A stretch of 64,000 bases of DNA, from assembly GCA_963828405.1 (NCBI GenBank), contig CAWHEG010000031.1, forward strand, positions 1-64,000. The letters are read 5' to 3'. Origin of the DNA: JANMJD01 sp963828405. GTDB lineage: Bacteria; Actinomycetota; Acidimicrobiia; Acidimicrobiales; Ilumatobacteraceae. This document shows, in pieces, positions 1-8,596 of the stretch. A model generated the notes under the pieces. The model searched no databases. It saw nothing but the letters and a program-made list of their open reading frames with translations, and was not told where the DNA came from. The position numbers and the translations under genes were made by a program. Positions within the stretch are counted from its first letter, which is position 1. Every line of letters starts with the position of its first letter.

Positions 1-1629
1 GCAACCGAACATCCATGGTCGGAGAGTCTCTGACAGGATCGAGGAGCAGTTCGAGATCGAGGGCCTGGTACAGCCGGGCCCTCGTTTCGCGTTCGGCCTC
101 GGACAGCATCGCGGCGAGGTTCCCGGCGTGGTCGAGCGCCTCGCGGATCTGGTCGGCGGTGATCGGGGCCGGTGCGTCGTGCTGGTGTTCCCAGGCGCTG
201 ATGGTGGCTTCGGCGGCGGCGAGGTCGCGTTGGATCTGCCTGGTGGTGATGACGGTGAGGTCGGGGTCCATCCCGGCGCGGATGGCTGCGAGGACTCGGT
301 CGAGCTCGACCGGCAGGTCCCGCAGCGCCCGCCTTGCAGCCTGCACCTCGGGCGGCTCCGGAGCCGGAGTGGCATCGGCGGCGAGCGCCGCGGCGATCGT
401 GGTCTCGCGGTGCTCGGCGTCGGTGAGCTGGCCGAGCCAGTCGTCCAGGACGCTGACGATGCGGTCCTCACGGATGGCCGTAGTGCGCGGGTGGCCGGTG
501 TCGGCGTAATCCGGTCGGACACGGTCGCACCGGTAGTACGGGTTGCCCTTCAGCGTGGCTCCGTGCATCGACCGGCCGCACACCTTGCAGCGCACGAGCC
601 CGGCGAGCAGGTAGGCCGGGAGTAGCTCTCGGGCGGCGGCGCGCCGGCCCGTGCGTGTTCGTGATCCTGGCGTTCACGCACTCCCACAGCTCAGGGTCGA
701 CGATGGCCAGCCACGCGGGTTCGTCGGAGGTGACCCAGCTGTTGCTGGGTTGCCAGCGTTGGTGGCTGGTGGTCCCAGCGGCGGGATCGGTCGGGTCGAG
801 CAGTTCGTCCTTGCGGCGCTGTCGTCCGGCGACCTGGTGGCCGAGGTAGCGCGGGTTGGCCAGTATCGCACGCACCCCCGACCCCGACCACACACCCGCC
901 GAACGCGGGTGCGGGATCGGCCCGACCTCACCCGGCGACGGGAGACCGTCGGCTTCGAGGCGGTTCGCGATCGAGCGGTAGCCGACCCCAGCATCGAACA
1001 GCTCGAAGATCCGTCGCACCACCGGTGCCGTATCCGGGTCGGGTTCGAGGACACGGAGCCTGATGCCCGCGGCGGCCTTCTGCCGTTGCGGGTGCGGCTG
1101 GTCGGTGTCGACGAGCTGGTAACCCGTAGTTCGGGCGCCCGCCCAACCAACGCCCGGCCGCCGCGTGAGCGAGCATCGCGTTGCGCGTGCGGATCTGCAG
1201 CCGGCGACGCTCGGCCTTGGAGAGGCCGCCGAAGAGGCTCATCAGCATCTCGTGGCCTTCGCTGTCGGGATCGATCCGACCGCCGAGCTCGGGGACCCAC
1301 AGCTCGACCCCGTAGTGGGTGAGTTGCGGGAACACCAGCTGGAACTGCCCGCCGGAGAACGCCCGCTGCGGCTCGGCAATCACGAGCGCCGACCAGTCCC
1401 GATCCCGGTCGGCAGCATCCTTCAGGAGTCGGGAGGCTTCAGGGCGGCGGGACCACGGCAGCTCGCGGGTGACGTCGATGTCGTGGTACACAGCGACGAT
1501 CTGGCCGCCGGCCGAACCGACGAGCCGGGAGGCGATGTCGAGTTGCCAGCGGCGCGAGTCCTCAGGCGACTGCTGATCGTCGGTGCTCGTGCGGATGTAC
1601 GCCGCGCACGCCAGCCGGGCCGTGCTCAT
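1..1629 (-). pseudogene. Large serine recombinase, frameshifted, 3' end off the window
   Basis: Site-specific DNA recombinase of the large serine family. From ATG at 1629 the resolvase domain reads AAYIRTSTDDQQ, with the catalytic serine in the YIRTST motif, and continues to GRWLGGRPNYG near 1130. The reading then moves to another frame, which carries the recombinase domain (VRRIFELFDAGVGYRSIANRL, 1022 downward). Near 645 it moves again, to a frame with the zinc-ribbon sequence LVRCKVCGRSMHG and a coiled-coil-like C-terminus that reaches position 1 without a stop. At least two frameshifts therefore break the gene, unless they are sequencing indels. Such recombinases mark integrated mobile elements. 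The family assignment is firm; whether the gene is dead depends on the frameshifts being real. Confidence 0.85.
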
Positions 1630-1822
1630 CGCTCCAGTCTCCCAGATTCGTCTCCCGAGCTCCCCCGAGCCCGTGCGCCCGCCGGTACCCGCGCACGATC
1701 TCCGCCAGCACCACAGCCGCGCCGGGGGTGAACGCCACCACACGCTCGCCCTCGACCACCGCTGTCGTCGTCTCGTGCTCCATGCACAGGTACGCACCCA
1801 CGAGCAGCGGCGAGCGTGACAC
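1562..1822 (-). CDS. Small hypothetical protein upstream of the recombinase
   Basis: An 86-residue frame that overlaps the first 68 bases of the recombinase gene. The central stretch is protein-like (EGERVVAFTPGAAVVLAEIV). It resembles the short ORFs that often sit in front of serine recombinases, but I recognise no family. The last 20 residues are read from recombinase DNA in another frame and look random, so the true end may differ. The upstream part may also belong to another frame beginning at MNDLVGLLAAGRRWG near 1863, which would imply a further frameshift. Confidence 0.4.
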   Translation of the reverse strand: MSRSPLLVGAYLCMEHETTTAVVEGERVVAFTPGAAVVLAEIVRGYRRAHGLGGARETNLGDWSDEHGPAGVRGVHPHEHRRSAVA

Positions 1823-1962
1823 CCCAGCGCCGACCGGCCGCCAGCAGCCCGACGAGATCGTTCATCGGGAGCAAGATCGGGCAGCACTCACAGATGATCA
1901 CCGGGACGGTGTGCACGGATTTCGGGCGTCGCTGGCCCGCGCCGCGTGCGACGATTGGCGAC

Positions 1963-2454
1963 GTGAAAGGCGGTGGTTGGTTCGAGTACGGGCCCGGTCC
2001 GGTTCGTCTGCGGCGGCCATCGGCGCTCTCGTTCTTGCGTGGCGGCCCGTTCCGGATGGTCGAGCTGAACGTCGTTGGATGGGCGGCGCTCCTGGCCCCG
2101 CCTGCCCTGGCTGGCGGCGTCGCGTCGCTCGTCGTGGGCCGGCATCCGACGGTGGGTGCGCTGGCAGGTGCCGGAGCGGCTTTGGTGGTCGCTGTCGCCT
2201 GGGATCGGTGGCGTTGGCGGAACAGCGTGGTGTCGGTGTCGAGTGATGTCGATCTCGGGCAATTGCGTCGAGTCGCAGAGCGCCTCCGTGCTGAGGGCAT
2301 CGACGTCACCGTCGATGCCGCAGATCCCGACCCGGTCGTGGCGCCAGACTCAGACCGCGAGGACGTCGACCGCTGGCGGCTCACCACACGTCAGCGCTGG
2401 GTCAACCGTGTCCTCACCGCCCTGGACGCATCAGCGGCTCCGCCTCGCCACTGA
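1963..2454 (+). CDS. Hypothetical membrane protein
   Basis: A 163-residue protein read from GTG at 1963; the open frame extends further upstream, but that part lacks protein-like composition. Two adjacent hydrophobic segments (about residues 35-55 and 60-80, including VVGWAALLAPPALAGGVASL) predict a membrane hairpin. A soluble, charged C-terminal domain follows (DLGQLRRVAERLRAEGIDV), of the kind that could bind a partner inside the cell. No family recognised. It diverges from the recombinase side and has no operon partner. Confidence 0.55.
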   Translation: MKGGGWFEYGPGPVRLRRPSALSFLRGGPFRMVELNVVGWAALLAPPALAGGVASLVVGRHPTVGALAGAGAALVVAVAWDRWRWRNSVVSVSSDVDLGQLRRVAERLRAEGIDVTVDAADPDPVVAPDSDREDVDRWRLTTRQRWVNRVLTALDASAAPPRH

Positions 2455-2826
2455 CGAGCACACCGGCCGGCAAGCGGGAGCAAGTCCGGGAGTTCCGCCG
2501 GGAGCAACTCCGGGGGTTCGACGGTGTCGAGAGCTGTCGCCACCGGAGCCGGACAACGCGGTCACGAACGCGAAGGCGGCGACGCTCCCGGCGCGTCGCA
2601 CTCCTGGTGTTCACGATCGCCCGCTCCTGAGCGCGAGGGCCAACGCTCGCGTTCCCGCGGTCGCAATCGACCTACCTCACAGACGCGTTGGACCACTACA
2701 TATCGCCGGTTACGAGCGGGTATTGATGGGTGGGAGTGCGCGCCGGACCGGGCTCGGTAGCTGGGTCGATTCACGGTGGGTGCGACGGTTGATCCGCCGA
2801 TCGACCGATGGGTAGCGTTTCCGGGT
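2455..2826. other. Gap without a supported gene
   Basis: About 370 bases between the membrane protein and the DUF1801 gene. Several frames are open on both strands but all have low-complexity, arginine/serine-rich translations typical of unread high-GC DNA. I see no hairpin, repeat or RNA gene worth naming. Confidence 0.5.
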
Positions 2827-3195
2827 ATGGCCACTGAGTTCGATGATGTCGTCGGCTATCTGGACACCGTGCCCGAAACGCACCGTCACGCGCTCGAGAA
2901 GCTGTACGGCCAGATCAAGAGGTTCTACCCTGACGTCACCGAGCACATCCGTTGGAGCCAGCCGCTGTTCAAGCTCGATGGCGAGACGCTGTGTGCATTC
3001 AAGGCCTACAAGAAGCATTCGTCGCTGGGCGTCTGGAGCGAGACCGCGCTGAGCCGCATCGCCGACAAGCTCGTCGACTACGACACCGCACAGAGCACCA
3101 TCCGGTTCCCGGCAGACAAACCACTCCCGGACCGCATCGTCAAGGCCATCCTCGACGAATGCGCCGCCGAGATCAGACAGAAGGTGGCCCGGTGA
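2827..3195 (+). CDS. DUF1801 / YdhG-like protein
   Basis: A 122-residue cytoplasmic protein of the DUF1801 family (fold related to frataxin-like iron chaperones such as YdhG). The family pattern is visible: N-terminal VVGYLDTVPETHR, then EHIRWSQPLFKLDG, CAFKAYKKHSSLGVWS and the C-terminal helix PDRIVKAILDECAAEIRQK. The ATG at 2827 gives the usual length; the frame is open upstream but not protein-like. It overlaps the next gene by four bases (GTGA), so the two are probably translated together. Function in the cell is unproven for the family. Confidence 0.85.
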   Translation: MATEFDDVVGYLDTVPETHRHALEKLYGQIKRFYPDVTEHIRWSQPLFKLDGETLCAFKAYKKHSSLGVWSETALSRIADKLVDYDTAQSTIRFPADKPLPDRIVKAILDECAAEIRQKVAR

Positions 3196-3608
3196 GCTTC
3201 ACCGCTGCTGAGATCGAGTTCCTCGCCTCGCAACCACTCGCGCGTCTCGCAACCACCGACGCCTCCGGCCAGCCCGACGTCGTCCCGGTGGCCTTTGAGC
3301 TCGACGGGACCAACATTTGGATCGGTGGTCCGGGCGACGCATTTCTGTCAACCCGGAAAGTGCGCAACATCACCGCCGGCGCCCGCGGTGTCGCGTTGGT
3401 CATCGACGACATGGTCTCGCTCGAACCGTTCATTGCGCGTGGGATCCGTATCTACGGCCTATCCGACGACCCCGTCGAGCGAACCGGTCTCATCGGTCCC
3501 GGTTGGTACGTACGGATCTCACCCACTGTCTCGTGGAGCTGGAACATGGACGGCCTACCAGCCGGAGATGAGTGGTACGCCACACAGCGACGCGTCCATC
3601 GTGGTTGA
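3192..3608 (+). CDS. PPOX-class F420-dependent family protein
   Basis: A 138-residue split-barrel flavin/F420-binding protein (pyridoxamine 5'-phosphate oxidase-like). The N-terminus reads EIEFLASQPLARLATTDASG, then PDVVPVAFELDG and the strand KVRNITAGARGVALVIDD, the normal order for the family. GTG at 3192 overlaps the DUF1801 stop. The likely role is reduction or oxidation of a small molecule with F420 or FMN; the substrate cannot be told. The C-terminus (VSWSWNMDG) matches the family's typical end. Confidence 0.85.
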   Translation: MSFTAAEIEFLASQPLARLATTDASGQPDVVPVAFELDGTNIWIGGPGDAFLSTRKVRNITAGARGVALVIDDMVSLEPFIARGIRIYGLSDDPVERTGLIGPGWYVRISPTVSWSWNMDGLPAGDEWYATQRRVHRG

Positions 3609-3690
3609 GAGAGGCCCCCGCTTCAGAAAGTGCCACTCGGTATCGGCCCGACTCGGGTGCTCGAAATCGCAGCGGGAGAGCCGAAGGGCG

Positions 3691-4086
3691 TCAGATGGCG
3701 ACGAGGCGGACTGACGCGTTGAGCGTCTGGAGTAAGTGTCGGAGGTCGGTTGGGTCGGAGGTGATGAGGGCGGTGGGGCCGGTTTGCGATCGGGCAGCGG
3801 CGACCAGGGCGACGGAGGCGTCGACGATGTCGGCCGTGCCGGCGCGTCCGCACAACAAGCCGGTGGCGCGTGCCAGTGCTCCTTCGAGTGGGACCTCGTC
3901 GCAGTGGGTCAGTGCTCGTGCGAGGAGTGCTTGGCGGCTTCCGTCTCGCCATGCCTGTGCGATGACGCCAGCGGGCACGGACACCTGCGCGGAGTCGTCG
4001 GCGGCGTTGCGGAGCATCGCCCAGACCGTGCGGTCGTTGCGATCCAGCGCGATCAGCGCGCCGGTGTCGAGGACGAGTGCCGTCAT
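3691..4086 (-). CDS. VapC-type PIN-domain toxin
   Basis: A 131-residue PIN-domain ribonuclease, the toxin of a type II toxin-antitoxin pair. Acidic metal-binding residues are visible in order: the first Asp in ALVLDTGALIALDR, Asp residues in AGTADIVDASVAL and a late Asp in LITSDPTDL. VapC toxins cleave specific RNAs such as initiator tRNA or the 23S sarcin-ricin loop; the target here is unknown. Its ATG overlaps the antitoxin stop by four bases, the usual arrangement for translational coupling. Confidence 0.9.
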   Translation of the reverse strand: MTALVLDTGALIALDRNDRTVWAMLRNAADDSAQVSVPAGVIAQAWRDGSRQALLARALTHCDEVPLEGALARATGLLCGRAGTADIVDASVALVAAARSQTGPTALITSDPTDLRHLLQTLNASVRLVAI

Positions 4087-4328
4087 CCGTCGACGAGGGC
4101 GCGGGCGGCCGCGAGTTCTTCATCGCTGAACGCGCCGTGGTCGCGTTCCCAGGCAGCGACGACGTCGCGTAAGCCGCGCGTTGCGAGCTGGCGGCGGGCA
4201 GCGTCGGCGAGCCAGGCGGACACGTTTTGCTCGTCGGCCTCGGCGGCCTCGCGGACGGCGATGGCGAGTTCTGATTCGATCGAGACGGTGAGTCGTTCGA
4301 CGGTCATGACACGATCATACTTCGTCAT
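4083..4328 (-). CDS. VapB-type antitoxin with ribbon-helix-helix N-terminus
   Basis: An 81-residue antitoxin. The N-terminal half (ERLTVSIESELAIAVREAAE) is a ribbon-helix-helix DNA-binding motif; the C-terminal half (WERDHGAFSDEELAAARAL) is the toxin-wrapping tail. Two starts are possible, 4328 (MTKYDRVM) and 4307 (MTVERL); the second begins directly at the conserved motif. It should neutralise the PIN toxin that follows and repress its own promoter through the repeats that overlap the start. Confidence 0.88.
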   Translation of the reverse strand: MTKYDRVMTVERLTVSIESELAIAVREAAEADEQNVSAWLADAARRQLATRGLRDVVAAWERDHGAFSDEELAAARALVDG

Positions 4329-4330
4329 AC
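4304..4330. promoter_or_regulatory. Phased TCAT repeats, likely antitoxin operator
   Basis: TCAT occurs at 4304, 4315 and 4325, and the last two are part of the direct repeat CATAC-TTCGT-CATAC. Spacings of 11 and 10 bases place them on one helix face over the antitoxin start, as expected for cooperative ribbon-helix-helix binding. The role is inferred. Confidence 0.45.
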
Positions 4331-4361
4331 TGGGTGGAGCAACGCTCATTGCGCAAGTTCG

Positions 4362-4401
4362 AGCGTTGCAGTCAAGGCGCGGTTCGGGCCCCCGCCACCA
4401 A
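4362..4401 (+). repeat. 40-base direct repeat, left copy
   Basis: Matches 13044-13082 in the same orientation with four differences including one indel; the shared core is GCGCGGTTCGG followed by CCCCCGCCACCAA. The two copies lie on either side of the duplicated two-component/ABC block. It is not a tRNA end: the would-be T-arm does not pair. Confidence 0.75.
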
Positions 4402-4731
4402 CGAAATGCCGGGTCAGGCCCCGGCTCCCAGGACCGGGCCTGCGACGTTCTGGGGCCTCTGTACAACACCCATGCAACACGAGCTTCTGGCGGTCTTCGC
4501 GGGCGACGTTTGACCCGATCGCCGGAAGCGGGGGAAACCTGCTGGTCACAGGGTCGACCTTCGGGTTGGTCAGCCCGAACGTTGGACCGGCGGCACGAGA
4601 GCCCGAAGGTCGTCACGACGCAACGAGCCGCGAGCACTCACGGACGCGACCGCGAGGAGCCCGACGTCGCGCTTCAGGCGGCTCGGGCGATAGGCCGGTT
4701 GCGAGGGCGCTCAGGTAAGGCGGCGGTCAAG
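4402..4731. other. Gap without a supported gene
   Basis: About 330 bases upstream of the antitoxin and downstream of the response regulator stop. No frame on either strand looks protein-like, and no clear terminator hairpin is visible. Confidence 0.5.
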
Positions 4732-5385
4732 TCACGATTGCGCGTCGTGCACGAGAATCGCGATGTGCACCCGGTTCGTGACTGCGAGCTTGGTGAGAAG
4801 ACGCGAGACGTGCGCTTTGACGGTGGCCTCGCTCATGAACAGGGATGCGGCAACCTCGGCGTTGGATGCGCCGGACCCCACCGCAGTCGCGACCTCCCGC
4901 TCCCGGTCTGTGAGCGACGTCAGGCGCTGGGCAGCGACGCGACGGCGATCTGTCATTTCGTCGTTGCCGAGGTGAGAGAGAAGTGTGCGGGTGACCGACG
5001 GTGAGAGCATCGCTTCTCCTGCAGCCACGAGGCGCACTGCGTTGACGATCTCCGTGGGCGCGGTGTCTTTCAACAGGAACCCGTCGGCGCCGGCCCGAAG
5101 CGCGCTCATGACATGCTCGTCGGCCTGGAATGTGGTCAGGACGATCACGTGCGGCGGAGTCGCAAGGCGGCGGAGGGCCGACGTGGCGGCAATGCCGTCC
5201 ATCCCGGGCATCCGGATGTCCATCAGGACGACATCGGGTCGATGCGCCTGCGCGGCTGCGACGGCGTCGGCGCCGTCGGCAGCCTCGCCCACCACCTCCA
5301 TCTCCTCTGACGACGACAGGATCATCCGGAGACCGGCACGCACCAACGCGTCGTCGTCGACCAGAAGCACCCGGATCTTCACCAC
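4732..5385 (-). CDS. NarL/FixJ-family response regulator
   Basis: A 217-residue two-component response regulator. The receiver domain (residues 1-120) has the acidic pocket LLVDDDALVRAG and the phosphoacceptor Asp56 in VVLMDIRMPGMDG, plus the conserved Lys in FLLKDTAP. The C-terminal LuxR-type helix-turn-helix (about 150-210) reads LTDREREVATAVGSGASNAE. Its start overlaps the end of the kinase copy 1 gene by seven bases. It is the only complete regulator for both kinase copies in this block and probably controls the adjacent ABC genes. Confidence 0.95.
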   Translation of the reverse strand: MVKIRVLLVDDDALVRAGLRMILSSSEEMEVVGEAADGADAVAAAQAHRPDVVLMDIRMPGMDGIAATSALRRLATPPHVIVLTTFQADEHVMSALRAGADGFLLKDTAPTEIVNAVRLVAAGEAMLSPSVTRTLLSHLGNDEMTDRRRVAAQRLTSLTDREREVATAVGSGASNAEVAASLFMSEATVKAHVSRLLTKLAVTNRVHIAILVHDAQS

Positions 5386-6609
5386 GGCAGGTCGGCCTCG
5401 ACGACGAAGTCACCGGAAGCGTCCGGTCCGTGCACCAGGACGCCATTGGCCAGGGTCACCCGCTCCTGCAGACCAAGGAGGCCGGTGCCGGAACCCGGCA
5501 GAGCCGGACGGTCGTGGGCGCCCACTGCGGTTGGGTTCCGAACGCTGACGTGCAGGCCGCGGTTCGGCGCTCCCGCCACGCGAACCTGGGCGAGGGTGCC
5601 GCGAGCGTGCTTGCTGATGTTGGTCAGCGCTTCCTGCACGATGCGGTAGGCGTCGCGACCCAAGGGGCCGGGTGCGGCAGCTGCACCGTCCACCTGCATC
5701 TCGAAGTCGATCTTTGCGCCGGAGCGGCGAGTCTCCTCCACCAAGCGTGGAATGTCAGCCAACGTCGGTTGTGGCACCGTCGACGGCCGCTCCTGCCCCG
5801 GCTCCTCGCGCAGCACGCCGATCACGTCCCGCAGCTCTTCCAGCGCTTGGTGGGCCGTCAACCGCAACAGCGCTGCGCTCTCCCGCACCTGGGCGGGAGG
5901 CAGGTCGAGTGCGACCTCGAGCGCCCCGGCGTGCAGCGCCACCAGGGAGATGCGGTGGGCGAGCACGTCGTGCATCTCCCGTGCGATGCGGGTCCGCTCG
6001 GCCAGGCGCGCACGTTCGGCGCGGACGAGCTGATCGGCCTCGGCCCGTTGGGCACGGTCGCGCAGGGTGGAGAGGAGCTGACGCCGGGCGCGGACGAACA
6101 TGCCCCATGCGGTTGCGGCGGCGGCAAGCGCCATCGTCGGCAGCATCACCGACCAGGTATTGGTCCGCCCGAGCCAGATCGAGCACACCACTGCGGACGG
6201 AACGAACAGCGCGGCGACGAGCAGGGCGGGCCGGACATGGCGGTGCACAGCCAGCGAGGACAGTGCGAGCAGGCCGGCGACCGTGCCAAACGTCGAGAAC
6301 GCGCCCAACAGGACGCAAACCAGCGCCACCCCGAACGGCCAGCGCCGCCGCCACCACAGTGAGAGGCAGCAGAGGGCTCCGAACGCGGCGTCGGTGGCCA
6401 CCTGCCCCGAGGTCATCCGATTGGCGGTGTCGTCCACGGTGACGCTCAGGATGAGGGCGCCGAGAGCGGCGGCGATGACGAACGCACCGGCGTCGACGGA
6501 CCAGTCGCGCGCAGTCCTGGGCGCCACCGTTGTCGGGATGGGCCGGGTCGCTCGGTGCCAGCATCGCCGTGGGGGCGGTCTGGGCCCACCATCTGCGTAG
6601 CCAGGACAT
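5379..6609 (-). pseudogene. Sensor histidine kinase, copy 1, N-terminal frameshift
   Basis: NarL-partner membrane kinase: four to five hydrophobic segments, then the H-box AREMHDVLAHRISLVALH and the ATP-binding DAYRIVQEALTNISKHA. The natural start by comparison with copy 2 is ATG 6609 (MSWLRRWWAQTAPTAML). Near 6521-6531 copy 1 has one extra base relative to copy 2, which throws that start out of frame after about 27 residues. The rest is open, so a product could still arise from an upstream in-frame ATG (6713) or an internal one, with an altered first transmembrane region. I treat it as a decaying paralogue of the intact kinase at 8590. Confidence 0.8.
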
Positions 6610-6769
6610 GGCCCGAGCGTAGGGTTCTGGGCCCCCGTGCAACATCGACGAAAGTCGACATTGCAACCAACGAAAGGCGAGACGTCGGAAGCGGCCGGCC
6701 TCCCTTCGGACATCGGATCGTGGCCGTCCGCCCGATGCGGCGGCGCACCGGCCGGTTCAGGCTGGCCAC

Positions 6770-7687
6770 ATGATCACGACAACCGCTCTCACCAAGAGCT
6801 ACAAGAAGGTTCCGGTCGTCCGCGACGTCTCGTTGCGCTGCGAACCCGGGACCATCACCGGTTTCCTCGGGGCCAACGGCGCCGGGAAGTCCACCACGCT
6901 GAAGATGATCGTCGGGCTGGTGCGACCCGATCGCGGTACGGCGACCATCGACGGCCGACCGTTCGTCGAGCTGCCCAACCCGACGCGCGTGGTCGGGATG
7001 CTGCTCGACGCGTCGGCGATGCATCCCGGGCGCAGTGGCCGGGCGACGCTCACGATCGCAGCGCGGCTGGCAGGCGTTCACACGAGGCGGGTCGAGCACC
7101 TGTTGGACCTCGTCGGGCTCGCCGATGCGGCGGAGAAGCGGGTCGGGACCTACTCCCTTGGCATGCGCCAACGCCTCGGCATCGCCCAGGCCCTCGTCGG
7201 TGAACCGCGGGCGCTGATCCTCGATGAACCGGCGAACGGGCTCGATCCCGAGGGCATCGCCTGGATGCGAACGCTCCTCCGCGACTTCGCCGACCATGGC
7301 GGCACGGTGCTGTTGTCGAGTCACCTGCTCCACGAGGTGCAGGCCACCGCCGATCATCTCGTCGTCATCTCCGGCGGTGCCGTGGTGGCCGCCGGTCGGC
7401 TGGACGATCTGCTTGCCAGCTCCACGATCCTCGTGCGCAGCCCCGACCCCGGTGCACTGGCCGCGGCGCTCCAAGCTGCGCGGATCGACTACGTCGCCGG
7501 GCCGGGAGATGCGCTCACCGTGGACGTCTCCGGAGGTCGGGTCACGACCGAGGTGCTGGCGGGCGTCGCCCGCGACCACCAGGTGCTGCTCACCGAGTTG
7601 CGTCAGTCCGAGACAAACGGGCTGGAACAGCTGTTCTTCTCTCTCACCGCCGCCAAGGCGGCTCCGCCCCAGGAGGCTGCAGCATGA
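6770..7687 (+). CDS. ABC transporter ATP-binding protein, copy 1
   Basis: A 305-residue DrrA/CcmA-type ATPase of an ABC-2 exporter. Walker A is GANGAGKSTT, the signature region YSLGMRQRLGIAQAL, Walker B ALILDEPANGLDPEG and the switch His in LLSSHLLHEV. It should energise export through the permease encoded next; the two genes overlap by four bases. It differs from copy 2 (9981) at about 13 residues by eye and has no broken motif. The cognate permease of this copy is frameshifted, so this subunit may now pair with the copy 2 permease. Confidence 0.93.
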   Translation: MITTTALTKSYKKVPVVRDVSLRCEPGTITGFLGANGAGKSTTLKMIVGLVRPDRGTATIDGRPFVELPNPTRVVGMLLDASAMHPGRSGRATLTIAARLAGVHTRRVEHLLDLVGLADAAEKRVGTYSLGMRQRLGIAQALVGEPRALILDEPANGLDPEGIAWMRTLLRDFADHGGTVLLSSHLLHEVQATADHLVVISGGAVVAAGRLDDLLASSTILVRSPDPGALAAALQAARIDYVAGPGDALTVDVSGGRVTTEVLAGVARDHQVLLTELRQSETNGLEQLFFSLTAAKAAPPQEAAA

Positions 7688-8464
7688 CCACGTCACTCTC
7701 CCCCCGAACCCTCGGCATCGACGCGGCACTCGTCGGCCCCAGGACCTATCCCGTTCTCACGGCTTGTCCGGGTCGAGTGGGCCAAGGCCACCGATACCCG
7801 CGCCGCCCGCTGGCTCCTCGCTCTCGTGGCCCTGTCGACCGCTGGGATGATGCTGGTGCCGGTCCTCGCCCCAACGAGCTTCGATCAGACCTACGCGAGC
7901 TACCTCCGCGTTGCCGCTCTCGGGCTGACGATCCTCCTGCCTGTGGTGGCGATCCTGATGTTCACCGGCGAATGGAGCCAACGCAGCGTCATGACCACGT
8001 TCACCCAGGAACCGCGACGCATCCGAGTCCTGAACGCCAAGCTGGCGGTGTCGATGGTGCTGGGTGGTGGCGCTGCAGTCTTCGGCGGAGTGGTCACCGC
8101 CGCCGGCCTCGGGCTGGCGGCGGCCTCGGGCCGCGCCCTGGAGGCGAACCTGACCGTCGGCGCCATCACCGGCTATCTGCTCTTCGTGCTCCTCAATGTC
8201 CTCGCCGGCGTCGCGCTCGGGGCGCTGCTGCAGAGCTCGGCGACTGCCATCGCCGCCTCCTTCGCTCTCCCCGCCGCCTTTGCGGTGCTCGGCACGGCAT
8301 CGACGCTGGTGTCGGACTGGATCGACATGTCCACAACCTGGAACTGGGTGCTCGAGAACGACTGGGCTGGTCACGTGCCGCAGATCTCGTTCTCGGTCGT
8401 CTTCTGGGTGGCGGTCCCGCTCGCCGCCGGCGTCGTCCGGACGATACGTCGCGACGTCGGGTAG
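7684..8464 (+). pseudogene. ABC-2 permease, copy 1, frameshifted near the start
   Basis: The start MTTSLSPRTLGI matches copy 2. Around 7722-7735 copy 1 lacks two bases relative to copy 2, so the frame is lost after about 13 residues; the remaining membrane sequence (ALSTAGMMLVPVLAPTSFDQ onward) is open in another frame from 7826 to 8464. About 45 N-terminal residues, including the first part of the membrane anchor, are missing from any product begun at ATG 7826. The gene directly abuts the duplication junction. Confidence 0.85.
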
Positions 8465-8468
8465 TTGG

Positions 8469-8596
8469 GCGACGGCGTCGGCGCCGTCGGCAGCCTCGCC
8501 CACCACCTCCATCTCCTCTGACGACGACAGGATCATCCGGAGACCGGCACGCACCAACGCGTCGTCGTCGACCAGAAGCACCCGGATCTTCACCAC
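8469..8596 (-). pseudogene. Response regulator stub at the duplication junction
   Basis: Only the first 43 residues of the regulator (MVKIRVLLVDDDALVRAG onward) are present before the reading enters DNA antisense to the copy 1 permease. The phosphoacceptor Asp56 and the DNA-binding domain are absent, so it cannot act as a regulator. Its start overlaps the intact kinase of copy 2, as in copy 1. Confidence 0.92.

Larger units (their letters stand above)
5258..8468. repeat. Tandem duplication, copy 1 (3211 bp)
   Basis: From within the response regulator gene through kinase, ATPase and permease to just past the permease stop. It repeats head-to-tail at 8469-11681. The junction is visible at 8468/8469, where sequence downstream of the permease (TAGTTGG) joins response-regulator sequence (GCGACGGCG) with at most one base of shared homology. 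Confidence 0.95.

Noticed and set aside
4362..4401. Resemblance of the repeat (GGTTCGG...CCACCA) to a tRNA 3' end
   Set aside because: No T-arm or acceptor pairing can be drawn and no upstream tRNA body is present.
3736..5004. A 422-residue plus-strand open frame
   Set aside because: Antisense to VapBC and the response regulator; no domain and poor composition.
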